From: Piliocolobus tephrosceles
Lineage: Eukaryota > Chordata > Mammalia > Primates > Cercopithecidae
Reading direction: 5' to 3'
Assembly (NCBI RefSeq): GCF_002776525.5
Contig: NC_045447.1
Coordinates: forward strand, 18,929,381-18,993,380
Length of the DNA stretch: 64,000 nt
Under the pieces are notes generated by a model. The model had not been told where the DNA came from. It saw only the letters and a program-made list of their open reading frames with translations, and did not search any database. Shown here piece after piece: positions 1 through 9,439 of this stretch (position 1 is its first letter; each line of letters opens with the position of its first letter). A program made the translations under genes and the position numbers.

Positions 1-504
1 TTCCGCGCATGATTGTTCTGCAAGGGAATCCACGGGAGGCCTGGGTGTGAGCTCCTTGCTCGTTCTGGGCCTACTTCCCACCCCCAGCCCAGATGGCATG
101 TGGGGGCGGCTGAGATTCTGGGCACAGATCTGAAGTCAGAGGTTCAAAGCCCCTGCATGTGCGTGTCCCTGTGGGTGGGTCGCCAGCCGCTGACAGACGT
201 GTGCCTCTCCCCAGGAAGCAGCCAGAGCTGCTTAAGCTAATTTTGCTGAGGGGAACCTTGCCAAGCCAGAGGGAGCTTTCATTTGCCTAAGTTTGCATCA
301 ATAATTAATCCGACCTGGTTTTACACAGGACTCAACATAAAATTATTAGCTCTGAGAGCTTTTCTTGAGCTGGTCCCAGAAGAGGGCTATCATGAGCCCA
401 GGAATTGATGACCCAGTGAGGCTGCATAGGCGGCTCAGAAAGTTGTTTTCTCCTTCCCCATTTCAAGCTTTCTCCATGGCTCCATCCAGGCCTCTGCCAT
501 TGAT
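1..504. other. Unique sequence, no gene seen
   Basis: No repeat family or exon is recognised. Between about 230 and 420 the sequence is unusually free of repeat decay and rich in homeodomain-type words (ATTAATCC, AATTATTAG), which would suit a conserved non-coding element; that is inference only. A 75-codon open frame at 13-240 has no recognisable domain. Confidence 0.4.
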
Positions 505-930
505 GGCCGTAACCTTCTGAAGTGCAAGGTCATTTCTCTGCTCAGAAACCTTCCATGGCTTTCCACTGTGTCCCTAATTCAACACCAATTTCTACTGGAT
601 TTTCCTATATTTCCTAGTTTCCCTCTCACAATTCCCCTCTATTCCATCAATATTGCCAGACTGCCTCAACTCCCTGTCCGTCATTGCCTTGGCTCATGCT
701 CTCTGCACCATATTTTTGTGGGTTGAACACTTACTCATTCCTCAAGGCTGAAATTCAATGCCACCTCCTCTAGGAAGTCTCCTATGATTTCTTCAACAAG
801 GATCATCTTCTTTATTCCACCTTCCAGAGATCTCTATTTTGAAAGGTACCAGTTTCTCGTACATGACAACATTTATATACATGTCTTCATCCCCAAGCAA
901 GTGTGCGTTTCTTGTGGGTAGGTAGCAATA
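505..930 (+). mobile_element. L2 LINE fragment
   Basis: The pyrimidine-rich text matches the 3' portion of L2 in sense direction: a 'cttccatggctttcc' motif, then 'ctctgcacca', 'cctcaaggctgaaattcaatgccacctcc', and a 3' part near 880-930. It is strongly decayed and non-coding. Bounds are approximate. Confidence 0.55.
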
Positions 931-1359
931 ATTAATCAAGAAATGTCCACTAGACGTTGGGAAAGGGAAGGGGGGAAAACTGCAAAAGGAAGCTCTAATG
1001 AAGGGACGGGGGCAGTTCGACACTCGCTGTTTCTTTCCCTGGATTGGATTTTCAATCTTATTTCCAAATTTAGCTAACAGCACCATTAGCTTCTGTTATG
1101 TGAGCTGGAAACCTCATCTTTTGTGAGTATGTTTTTTCCTCCATCCAAATGGCTACTAAGTCTTGTCATTTATCTTCAGGAATATCTTCCAAATCTACCT
1201 ACAGTCTCTTTGCTATGACAGTGGACCTCAAAATCTCTTGGAATAAACAGCTTCTCATCTGCGGTTTCTGCCTGGGGTCTCCACTAACCCAGTCTTTTCC
1301 CAATACTCCCACAAGAGCCTTGCTCCACTTCTCACAAACCTCCCTAAGTTGGGCATAAG
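931..1359. other. Unassigned stretch
   Basis: Nothing recognisable. Short open frames on both strands show no codon bias or domain. It could be further decayed L2, since L2 flanks it on both sides. Confidence 0.4.
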
Positions 1360-1671
1360 GTCAGAGCCTCACCTCCCCAACCAGGCATTCACAGCCTCAT
1401 TCCTCACCACTGCTCAACCTACACCAGCTCCACTGAACTTCCCCTCGTGGCTCAAACATGCCCTGTTCTTCAAGGCCTTCCTACAGTTTCTTCTGTTGAG
1501 AAAGTTCTTCCAGCTCCCTTACTCTTTCAACCCTCAAGGCCCAACTCAAAAGTCCCCTCTCCTGTGAAGTCAATCCTGTTTCTTCTTTTGCAGAGTTAGG
1601 GGAACTCCTCTTTGCTCCAATAGCACTTTGCTTGCACCTTGATGATAGCAGTAGTCCTATCGTATGATATA
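1360..1671 (+). mobile_element. L2 LINE fragment, 5' portion of a split copy
   Basis: L2 sense text ('ccctgttcttcaaggccttcc', 'aactcaaaagtcccctctcctgtgaag', then 'caatagcactttgcttgcacc') runs up to the left end of the MER2 transposon. The expected L2 continuation resumes at 2372, so this and the 2372-2555 piece are one L2 copy interrupted by a later insertion. Confidence 0.7.
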
Positions 1672-2371
1672 CAGCTGACCCTGAAACAACACAGGTCTGA
1701 ACCGCATGGGTCCACTTTGACACAGATTTTCTTCTACCTCTGCTGCCTCTGAAGCAGCAAGATCAACCCCTCCTCTACCTGATCCTCCTCAGCCTACTCA
1801 ACATGAAGATGATGAGGATGAAGATCTTTATGATGATCTACTTCCACTCAATGAATAGTAAATATATTTCCTTTTCCTTTTGATTTTCGCTTGCTTCATT
1901 GTAAGAGTACAGTATATAATACATGTAACATACAAAATAGGCCAGGCGCGGTGGCTCACGCCGGTAATCCCAGCACTTTGGGAGGCTGAGGCAGGTGGAT
2001 CACCTGAGGTCAGGAGTTATAACCAGCCTAACCAACATGGTGAAACCCCATCTCTACTAAAAATACAAAAATTTGCTGGGCATGGTGGCAGGGGCCTGTA
2101 GTCTCAGGCTACTTGGGAGGCTGAGGGACGAGAACTGCTTGAACCCAGAAGGCAGAGGTTGCAGTGAGCTGAGATCATGCCATTGCACTCCAGCCTGGGC
2201 AACAAGAGTAACACTCCTTCTCAAAAAAAAAAGTTAATTGACTATTTATATTGTTGGTGGTGAGACTTCTGGCTTAACAGTAGAATATTAGTAGTTAAGT
2301 TTTGGGGGATTCAAGAGTTATATCTGAATTTTCAACTGCTCAGGGGTCAGTGATTGTTTAAGGGTTGACTG
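1672..2371 (+). mobile_element. MER2, non-autonomous Tigger (TcMar) DNA transposon
   Basis: The left terminus reads CAGCTGACCCTGAAACAACA and the right terminus, reverse-complemented, reads CAGTCAACCCTTAAACAATC, a terminal inverted repeat of the MER2/Tigger1 type. A TA lies just left of the element (1670-1671), as expected for mariner-like target choice; on the right the TA has become CA. The interior carries the MER2 text 'cctcagcctactcaacatgaag' and 'gaatagtaaatatattt'. An Alu interrupts it at 1940. There is no transposase frame; this family is mobilised in trans and is long extinct. Confidence 0.9.
1940..2232 (+). mobile_element. Alu (AluS-type), full length
   Basis: Starts GGCCAGGCGCGGTGGCTCAC with Pol III A-box, has both arms ('gaggtcaggagttataaccagcc' in the left arm, 'gagatcatgccattgcactcc' in the right) and ends in a run of ten A. 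It sits inside MER2: MER2 text stops at 'acatacaaaata' and resumes at 'gttaattgac'. A clear target-site duplication was not found. AluS-type positions and the level of decay suggest an insertion before the ape/Old World monkey split. Confidence 0.93.
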
Positions 2372-2555
2372 CATTGCTCACCTCTGCATTGTTTGAGAGT
2401 TGACTGCATCTTTCATTCATGCATTTGCCCCCTGAACTCTGATCTCTTTGAAGGCCGTGATCATATTTTCTTTGTTTCTATATTCCCTTCTGCAAAGGTT
2501 TAGCCCACAGCAGATGCTCATGAAATATTTGTTGAATTGCTACATGAGTATTAGA
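2372..2555 (+). mobile_element. L2 LINE fragment, 3' portion of the split copy
   Basis: Continues the L2 left off at 1671: 'gatctctttgaaggccgtgatcatattttc' and the typical L2 end 'gatgctcatgaaatatttgttgaat'. Its first bases hold a tandem duplication of the MER2 right end (2388-2411 repeats 2352-2375). Confidence 0.75.
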
Positions 2556-3033
2556 GAAGTCGGACATTAGAGAAGGCAGTCTTATGATCTATTGGGTGAG
2601 AAGACATCTGCTGTGGTTATCATCATTGTCTTAGTTGCTATTATTTCTCACCTGTCAAATAATACATATACTATGCCCACCTGGCTCAGGTGCTAAGGCA
2701 AGTTTAGATTTCAGATATCCTGATTTTCTGTCCCCTTGAAGAATATTTAGACTTCTCAGATCAGATGCCCCAATATTTTGTTTTTAATGAAAATTTCTTC
2801 AAAAATACATTAAATGCCGACTGTATCCTCAGTCCTGGTCGGTGCTGTGAAGGGTACCTGAAGCCACATGGTTCCTGCATGGGAAAACGTTCACCATCTG
2901 CTTATGGGATAGGACAGGCTAGTGTAAAGCAGGCTGTGCCTAATAATGACATTTCTGATCATAAAGTTGATCACCAAAAGACAACCTCTGTAGTAACAGA
3001 GCTACATCTGCACTCTTTTAGCAGTCAGTGCTA
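2556..3033. other. Unassigned stretch
   Basis: No repeat or gene recognised. An 89-codon frame at 2765-3034 runs into the insertion boundary and has no domain; treated as chance. Confidence 0.4.
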
Positions 3034-3044
3034 GCAAGGAGCCT

Positions 3045-3454
3045 GTTTTGTTTTGTTTTAAGACTAAGTCATATTTCTAAGTTTTACTCCATATATAAAA
3101 TGTTGAAAGTGATGTGGAGTGAGGAGGGAGGTGGAGAGGGAAGGTGTATGTATTTTAAAAGGTCTTTCCAGGGATCTGATATAGCACCATGTTGCCCAGG
3201 CTGGAGCACAGTGGCATGATCTCGGCTCACTGCAACCTCCGCCTCCCGGGTTCAAGCAATTCTTCTGCCTCAGTCCCCTGAGTAGTTGGGACTACAGGCA
3301 CCTGCCGCCACACCCGGCAAATTTTTTGTATTTTAGTAGAGATGGGGTTTCACCGTGTTGCCCAGGCTGGTTTGAAACTCCTGAGCTCAGGCAGTGTGCC
3401 TGCCTTGGCCTCCCAAGTGCTAGGATTACAGGCGTGAGCCACCGCGCCCGGCCT
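3045..3454 (-). mobile_element. Chimeric L1-mediated retro-insertion (Alu joined to unrelated sequence)
   Basis: The 410-bp block is bracketed by an 11-bp direct repeat with one CpG-type mismatch: GCAAGGAGCCT (3034-3044) and GCGAGGAGCCT (3455-3465). Read on the minus strand it is Alu 5' end, most of an Alu (3453 down to 3191), then about 120 bp of non-Alu sequence (3183 down to 3066), then an A-rich tail seen on the plus strand as GTTTTGTTTTGTTTTAA (3045-3061). On the minus strand the upstream target reads CTTT/AAAGG, the L1 endonuclease type. The non-Alu part matches 5478-5594 at about 90% by eye. This looks like a single retrotransposition of a chimeric RNA or a template switch, not two independent insertions. 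Confidence 0.75.
3191..3453 (-). mobile_element. Alu lacking its own A-tail (5' part of the chimera)
   Basis: Antisense Alu from 'gttgcccaggctggagcac' to 'ccgcgcccggcc'. Its right arm stops before the usual end and A-tail; instead the text passes directly into non-Alu sequence at the word CATGTTG. The head of the Alu is intact. Confidence 0.9.
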
Positions 3455-3465
3455 GCGAGGAGCCT

Positions 3466-5329
3466 TTAAAGTGGGAGAATTAAATCATTCTGTTTAGAAA
3501 GGCATCACTGAGGTGTAGTTTGTTGAGCAAGATGGATCGAAAGTGTCTGTGTTTTGTTTGCCGGTCGACCAGCACACCTTTCACCAGAACCGTTTTGTTT
3601 TTTTTTTTTTTTGCTCCCACCTCTCATACAATATCAACTGCCTTCTCTTTTTTTTTTTTCCAATAAATCTCCTTTTGTTTCTCTTGAGACTCTCCTGCCA
3701 GCCTGTCAGGAACTCTGCACAAAATAGTGTATTTCTGTCAAGAGTTCCATGTGAAGTGTTAACTGGCTTTTGAACACAGGAGGCAGCTGAGACGGTGTGC
3801 AGGAACACCCTTGTCCCAATGCCTGTTTACTTCCTTTCTGGCAAGCTCTGAGCCTGCCAGTTCAGCTGCAGACATGGAGAGGGGGCCCACGGTCCTGCTC
3901 AGCTCCCAAAGGCTCTCTTGGAAACAGCCTTGGAGATAAGAGGATGCCTAAGGTCTTGTAGCTGATGGGGAAGCAGGACCTTCTGTGACCCCCATGGATA
4001 ATATTCTTATCTCAGAGCCACAGAACAGCACCATGCAAATGGGTCGAGGTGAAACGCTTCAGCTAGCCTGCTGTGTGTCTTCAGGTCAGGTGCCATACTT
4101 GTGTGTTTTCAGTTTCTCCATCTATATGAAAGTGAGAGCCCATGGTCCCTAGGGTGCTTCCAGCTCGGTCATTCTATCATTTCACAAATCTGCAGCAGCT
4201 AAAACTTGTTGAAATGGGATTCTCTCTTGGGGATCCAAAGTCAATAGAAAAAGAATGGTCTAGGAGGTAATTCAGAGACCCAGGAGGGACATTCGTTCAA
4301 GGCTGTAGAGATAACAATAATAATAAAATCTAGGATCAAAGTGCTTTTCCATCTCTCATCTCATTCGATCTTCCCAACAGTCCTATGGGGAGAGAGTCAG
4401 ATACACAGGACTTTTCAGTGGACCATCAGAGCCACTGTGTGCAGATGTTCAGGTTGTACACTGCGTAAGTGTGGCACATCTGAGGAAACACCTTTCAAAT
4501 TAGAAATATAGACTAACTTACATGAGATAGTGTACACAGTCATGGAGAATCCAAGCCTTCTAGCTGGCATACAGGGCTGTGCATACACCCAAGGGAATCA
4601 ATTGTACAACACACTGGTGAACGCACATGTGCATGGCTGCCCCAGTCCCGGACACACTTTGGATGACTCCTGAGCTCACCTGCCTATTGCTCTTGGAGAT
4701 CCAGTTCCATTTTCCTCTCACAATCTGACACCATTTCTTCATCTGACGGGTGAGACTGGAGTCTCAGAGAGTGTGTTCTGTAAATGGTGTGTGTGCCTGT
4801 GCTGGGCAAATGTGGGAATAGACAAGGTGTGGAGTCAATGGGGTTTGCCCACCGACTTCTGAAAACCTCCCCTGGGGCACAGTCAGGCCAATCCAAGGGG
4901 GCATATCCACACAGCAGCAGCACTACGTAATTCCTATGGCACATACACACTCTGGCCACTAATTTGAAAAGAAGCTGGAGATACTGAATGTCTGTGCTTG
5001 TGAATTTTAGCTGATGGAATAAAGTGAGGGCTAGAGCTTCCCCTCCTGCCCTATCCCTTCACTTCTCTTCCTCCACCTCCCCCTTTACATGAGGGCCATG
5101 CCAGGGGCACTAACATAGCTGGAGGGGCCATCTGCCCACATCCCTGCTCTGCCAAAGCCAGACCGCTTACGGGTATGCTGGTTAATATACCAACTTTAAA
5201 AAATGTTGCTGGAGCTAGGCCATCTTTTCTTGATTTGCACAAAGACGCATTATAGGCTGGCTGTGGACATGTGGACTAAGGTGCATGCGTGGGGCTCTCT
5301 GTGGGCCATCATTCGCTGCACACCTCACA
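3466..5329. other. Mostly unique sequence with small MIR remnants
   Basis: Two MIR scraps are visible: about 4060-4150 (plus strand, 'gtgtgttttcagtttctccatctata') and about 4330-4410 (minus strand, 'cttcccaacagtcctatggggag'). T-runs lie near 3598-3612 and 3648-3659. The rest, including 4410-5329, holds nothing I recognise; open frames of 60-106 codons here overlap on both strands and look like chance. Confidence 0.45.
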
Positions 5330-5860
5330 GGTATCTTCCCAAGATACCTTTGATACAGGTTGGATCATGCCACCTCCTCCCTCAAACACCTTCGATGGCT
5401 CCCCATTTCTGTGACAGAGCTGTGCAATGGTGGAGGATAAAGGGCACATGCCAGAATTACATGGGGCACATGATCAAAGTCATATTTCTAAGTTTTACCC
5501 CAGATATAAAATGTTGGAAGTGATGTGGAGTGAGGAGGGAGATGGAGAGGGAAGGTATATGTCTTTGAAAAGGTCTTTCTGGGGATCCAATACACCAGCC
5601 TGGCTAAGAAACACCATGTTGAAGGATACTACTTAGACCTTGCCATGGTTTTCTAGGACTGGCCCTAATCTAATTTTCTAGCTTCCTGTGCTGCCAGGCT
5701 CCTCCACACACCCATGTTTCAGGCCACTCAGTTGAAAACCTGAGTGTCTGTTATCTGGGCACTATAGTCTAGGTGCCATCTCCTCTGTGAAGCCCGCTGT
5801 GATTCTTTGGTGCAAATGGCTCCCTTCTTCCTTTGTACTCCCATGTCCTAACTGGGTGGG
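5330..5860 (+). mobile_element. Decayed L2 LINE fragment, possibly interrupted
   Basis: L2-like words flank a non-L2 core: 'ggatcatgccacctcctccc...ctccccatttctgtgac' before 5440 and 'ccatctcctctgtgaagcccgctgtgattc' after 5780. The core includes the 5478-5594 block that is duplicated at 3066-3183. The family call is tentative. Confidence 0.4.
5478..5594 (-). repeat. Probable source copy or sister of the chimera's non-Alu segment
   Basis: This ~117-bp block aligns end to end with 3066-3183 with about a dozen substitutions and no sizeable indel. Here it has no A-rich tail and no adjoining Alu, so it behaves like the pre-retroposition version. The transcript copied into 3045-3454 would have run on the minus strand. 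I do not recognise the sequence as part of any gene. Confidence 0.6.
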
Positions 5861-6008
5861 GGCTGAGATGTGGCTATATCAGGGGCGTAGTCAATATCAC
5901 CACACTGTTACACACACTGCTCCATCCGCTCAACCCATGGCTTTAGCAGTATTTTTCTTCAGGAAAGAAAAGGAAAGAGATGATGGATATGCACATGTGC
6001 TTGTGTGT

Positions 6009-6046
6009 TTGTGTTGCTGTGTGTGTGTGTGTGTTTATATGTGTGT
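6009..6046. repeat. (TG)n microsatellite, interrupted
   Basis: GT/TG dinucleotides with interruptions (TTGCTGTGTG, then a TTTATA break). It creates a Cys/Val-rich open frame that is not a gene. Confidence 0.85.
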
Positions 6047-6483
6047 GGCTGGGTGTCTGACTGGGAGGGAGGAGGAGGAAAGAGAAGAATGACAGGATTT
6101 GGTGGCCTCTGTGCCCTGCTGTCAGCAGAAGCAATGGATTTTGAGCATTGATGGAGGGATGACAGTTGGAGCTGAGAGGCTGGATCCCTCCCTTGTGAGA
6201 CCTCAGGGCAGCTGCAGCCCTGTCCAGGGCACGGTGCGACCTAGAAGTGTGTAAGGGATGTCTCCTGCCCTTACCCTCTCAGCCCCAGACCGCCAGTGCA
6301 CCTTGGATGCCGAGCAGAGTTGGATGCTGCTGCTGGAGCAGTGATCACTGGGGCACCAGCAGTGGTGGTGAGGTGCCTCAAGGAGAGAAGTCCAGAGTAA
6401 ATAATCCACAAGAATTCTTCCCCAGTGATAGTATTTGAGAGGGGCCAGGAGTTTAGAGTGTCAGAGGTATCTGAGGGTGCCCG
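6047..6483. other. Unassigned stretch
   Basis: No repeat family recognised; a GGGAGGAGGAGGAAAG purine tract lies at about 6064-6083. Overlapping 63-82 codon frames on both strands are taken as chance. Confidence 0.4.
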
Positions 6484-6985
6484 CAGTAGCTTCCTAGGGC
6501 TTCCATAGCAAACTACCACAAGCTGGATGCCTTAAAACAACAGGAATTTGCTCTCTCACAGCTCTAGAGGCCAGAAGTCTGAAATGTAGATGTTGGCAGC
6601 ACCACGCCCTCTCAAAGGTTCTGGGGGAGAATCTGTTCCATGCCCTTCTTTTAGCTTCTGATGTCACCACCAACCCTTGGTGTTTTTTGGCTTGCAGCTG
6701 CATCACTCAGAGCTCTGCCTCTGTTGCCACATGGCGTTCTTCTCCCTGGGTGTCTCTGTCCACACACAGCACACAGCACTCCCTTCCCTGTGCCTCTCTC
6801 ACCTCTTCTTATAAGGACACAATCATATTGAATTAAGGGCCTACCTTACTCCAGTATGACCTCAACTTAACTGATTATGTGGATAACAATGGTAACAACT
6901 CTATTTCCAAATAAGGTCACATTCTGAGGTACCAGAGGTTAGGACTTCAACATATCTCTTTGAGAGTACAATTTACCCCATAACA
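6484..6985 (-). mobile_element. MLT1 solo LTR (ERVL-MaLR)
   Basis: Read on the minus strand this is a complete MaLR LTR: the plus-strand text begins 'tagcttcctagggcttccatagcaaactaccacaag' and ends 'ttaggacttcaacatatctc...ccataaca', the mirror of an MLT1 start and finish. No internal retroviral region or second LTR is present nearby, so it is a solo LTR. Boundaries are good to a few bases; the 5-bp target duplication is no longer legible. Confidence 0.85.
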
Positions 6986-7118
6986 GGGCTGCAATAGTGC
7001 TGCCAAGGCCTGGACTTGAGGAGCCTGGATTCAGGTCACTATATCAGTGGCCGTCCTCTAGTTCTACCATGATTTCTCTTTCTCCTGCTACTATTACTAC
7101 TACTTCTAGGTAATACTA

Positions 7119-7420
7119 CAGTAGTCCGCCATTATCTGTAGGGCATACATTCCAAGATGCTCAGCAGCTGTCTGAAACTATGAATAGTACCCTATATATC
7201 CTATGTTTTCTCCTATGTGTACATACCTATGAGAAAGCTTAATTTATAAGTTAGGCACAGTAAGAGATTAACAACAATTACTGATAATAAAATAGAAAAT
7301 TATAACAATATACTGTAATGCAAGTTATGTGAACGTGATCTCTCTTAAAGCATCTTATTTTACTTTACAGTGGGTAATAAACTGCAGAAAGTGAAACCGC
7401 AAATAAGGGGAGGACTGTTG
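7119..7420 (+). mobile_element. Tigger-like MITE (TcMar DNA transposon)
   Basis: Termini CAGTAGTCCGCCATTATCTG and, reverse-complemented, CAACAGTCCTCCCCTTATTT form an imperfect terminal inverted repeat, flanked by TA on both sides (7117-7118 and 7421-7422). The interior 'gttaggcacagtaagagattaacaacaat' is typical of a TcMar-Tigger MITE. It is non-coding; the exact family name is not certain. Confidence 0.85.
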
Positions 7421-7424
7421 TAAA

Positions 7425-7665
7425 TGAGCATTTACTATAAGCCAAACACTGCTCTAATCGCTTTGCTGTGCTGCTCATTTGCTCTAAACTTCATGACGAT
7501 CCTATTGAATAGGTGCTCTTATTATCCTCATTTCATAGATGAGTAGACTGAGGCATGGAGAGGGAAGCAACTTGTTCAAGGCCACACAGCTTGTATGTGG
7601 CAGTGTCAGTAGTAGAATCCAGGTTGTCTGGATCCAGAGGCTATGTGCCTAATACGTATGCTAAA
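7425..7665 (-). mobile_element. MIR SINE
   Basis: Antisense MIR core: 'cctcatttcatagatgagtagactgaggcatgg' followed by 'caaggccacacagcttgtatgtggcag'. It lies immediately beyond the Tigger-like MITE. Confidence 0.85.
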
Positions 7666-8219
7666 CCTCTCAAGCTGGTTTGTGGACACATTCAATAACC
7701 TAAGGGAAAATTTTAGAGATACTGAGGGCAGGAGCTGAAGTGCTCTGGGCCTTCCCTGTAAATCTCAGCCCTATCAAGACTTAGGTAATAGTGGCAGCAT
7801 CCCCACTTTGAACAGGCTGGTTACCATCTGGTCACCACCCATATATTATTGTTCCTGGTAAACCCAAATGTCATTGTGTAATAGGTCCTTTGCCCAGTTT
7901 AACCTTCGAATCCTTATTGCATGCCTGGTCGGAAAGCCAGTCTTCCTTTTCATACCTCCAGAGATTTTAAGGGGCTTTACTCCTTCTGTGCCACTTCTGT
8001 TTCCATGTAGCTTCTGCGGTTATCTTGGTCCTCTCATCTTCTCCCATTTTGCACATCTTTCCTAAGCTGAGCAGACCCTCATGGGACAAAACTCAGTGTT
8101 TTCACTTCCCCCAAAGAGCCAGCAACCGAGACGATGCGTGGCAGCATGAAGCTTAGGGGATGAGGATCAGGGGGATAATGTTGCAAGATGACACTAACAT
8201 TAATTTAAAGTGAACACCA
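7666..8219. other. Unassigned stretch
   Basis: No family recognised. A 65-codon frame at 7868-8065 is hydrophobic but has no start context or domain support. Confidence 0.4.
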
Positions 8220-8800
8220 AGTACCCAGTTTCTAGAAAATTTCCCTGCAGGAGTTCTAGCCACTGCCTAGACCTTACTATCATCAGTGTTGATCAGCTTC
8301 TTCTTGGTCTCTTCCCACCCAAGCTCCCCTCACCCCTCGTACTTTCTGTTCATTCTTTTGCAGATCTTTCTTGTATCCAAGGATCATTTAACTAATTGTT
8401 TATTGTACATTTCTTATACAATGCAGAACACTGCAATGCAAGATCAGTGCAGGTGCTCTTACTGTACTGTGTTTCACATTCTTTTCCCAGAGATACACTA
8501 GGTGGATATGTTGGGGTTACTTTTCCTACCCAAAAAGTACCTTTCCAGGTATTTCATTTAAAAAAAAAAAGCTATCCATGCTAGAGGAAATTATGCCCCA
8601 TTTTAGATGCAGAATGACTGCTGCAGTCAGTTTATAGTATTACTTTCCCTTTGTTACCTATATTGGAATTGGTTGTTTACACGTTCTTCTTTCCTGATGG
8701 ATTGTAAGAACCTTAAGGGCATAAGTCCTGTCAGTCACTTCTTTTGATCTTTCTTTGCACTTAATGCATACCAAAGGCCCTGTCAACGTTGATTAATTGA
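8220..8800 (+). mobile_element. Possible decayed L2 LINE fragment
   Basis: Weak L2 sense words: 'tcttgcagatctttctt' type text near 8357-8375 and an L2-like 3' end near 8695-8770 ('gattgtaagaaccttaagggcataagtcctgtc'). An A-run of 11 lies at 8561-8571. Confidence 0.4.
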
Positions 8801-8844
8801 TAAAACCAAATTGAAATCAACTCTCCAAGATGGCTGATGGAGAT

Positions 8845-9060
8845 GTAAACTAACATTTATTGATTCTCTACTATGTGCTATTTGTTACACTTAATACACA
8901 TTGCCTTTATTTGATTTTCAAAATGAGCCGATAAGATAGATCTCTTACATATCAGATTAAACCCTTACATGTAAGAGGATTTCAGCTCACAGGTGTGGAG
9001 AGCTTCTCCAGGACCATAGGATTGTAACTGGGATCTGTAATAGGTATGTGAGTAAGAAAT
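8845..9060 (-). mobile_element. MIR SINE, decayed
   Basis: Begins with 'aactaacatttattgattctctactatgtgc', the antisense MIR end, and retains 'ggattgtaactgggatctg' near 9022. The middle has a local near-repeat of 'cttacatgtaagag'. Confidence 0.6.
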
Positions 9061-9439
9061 ACAGAAGTCTCCTGGGTTATCTGCCACTAGGAAAATTACC
9101 AAAGAAGTCTCCTTTCAAGTCGATCAGCATTCCCAGGTATCTTATCTGCCACGGTCTCCAGCCTTCTGCCTTGTGACAGCTGCCCTCCGTCTGCTGGTAC
9201 TCCCACCCAATGTCATCTTCTGGTTCTGGCCACAGTGCTGATGGCTGATGACATCTGTAGGTTCCATCAAGTTTGTGTAAACCCCAAGCTCCCAGGATAC
9301 TAGGGTGGTAGTTTTTTGGCTCTGTTTTTCCAGCCTAACCCTTGGTGACCAGGTTGTTATGAGTGGAACACTGGCCCTTTCCCCACTGATGTTACACTCC
9401 AAGATATGTCACAGACTCTAGTGATAAGGCCTTCTTGGC
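9061..9439. other. Unassigned stretch
   Basis: Nothing recognised; an 86-codon minus-strand frame at 9142-9402 has no identifiable domain. Confidence 0.4.
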
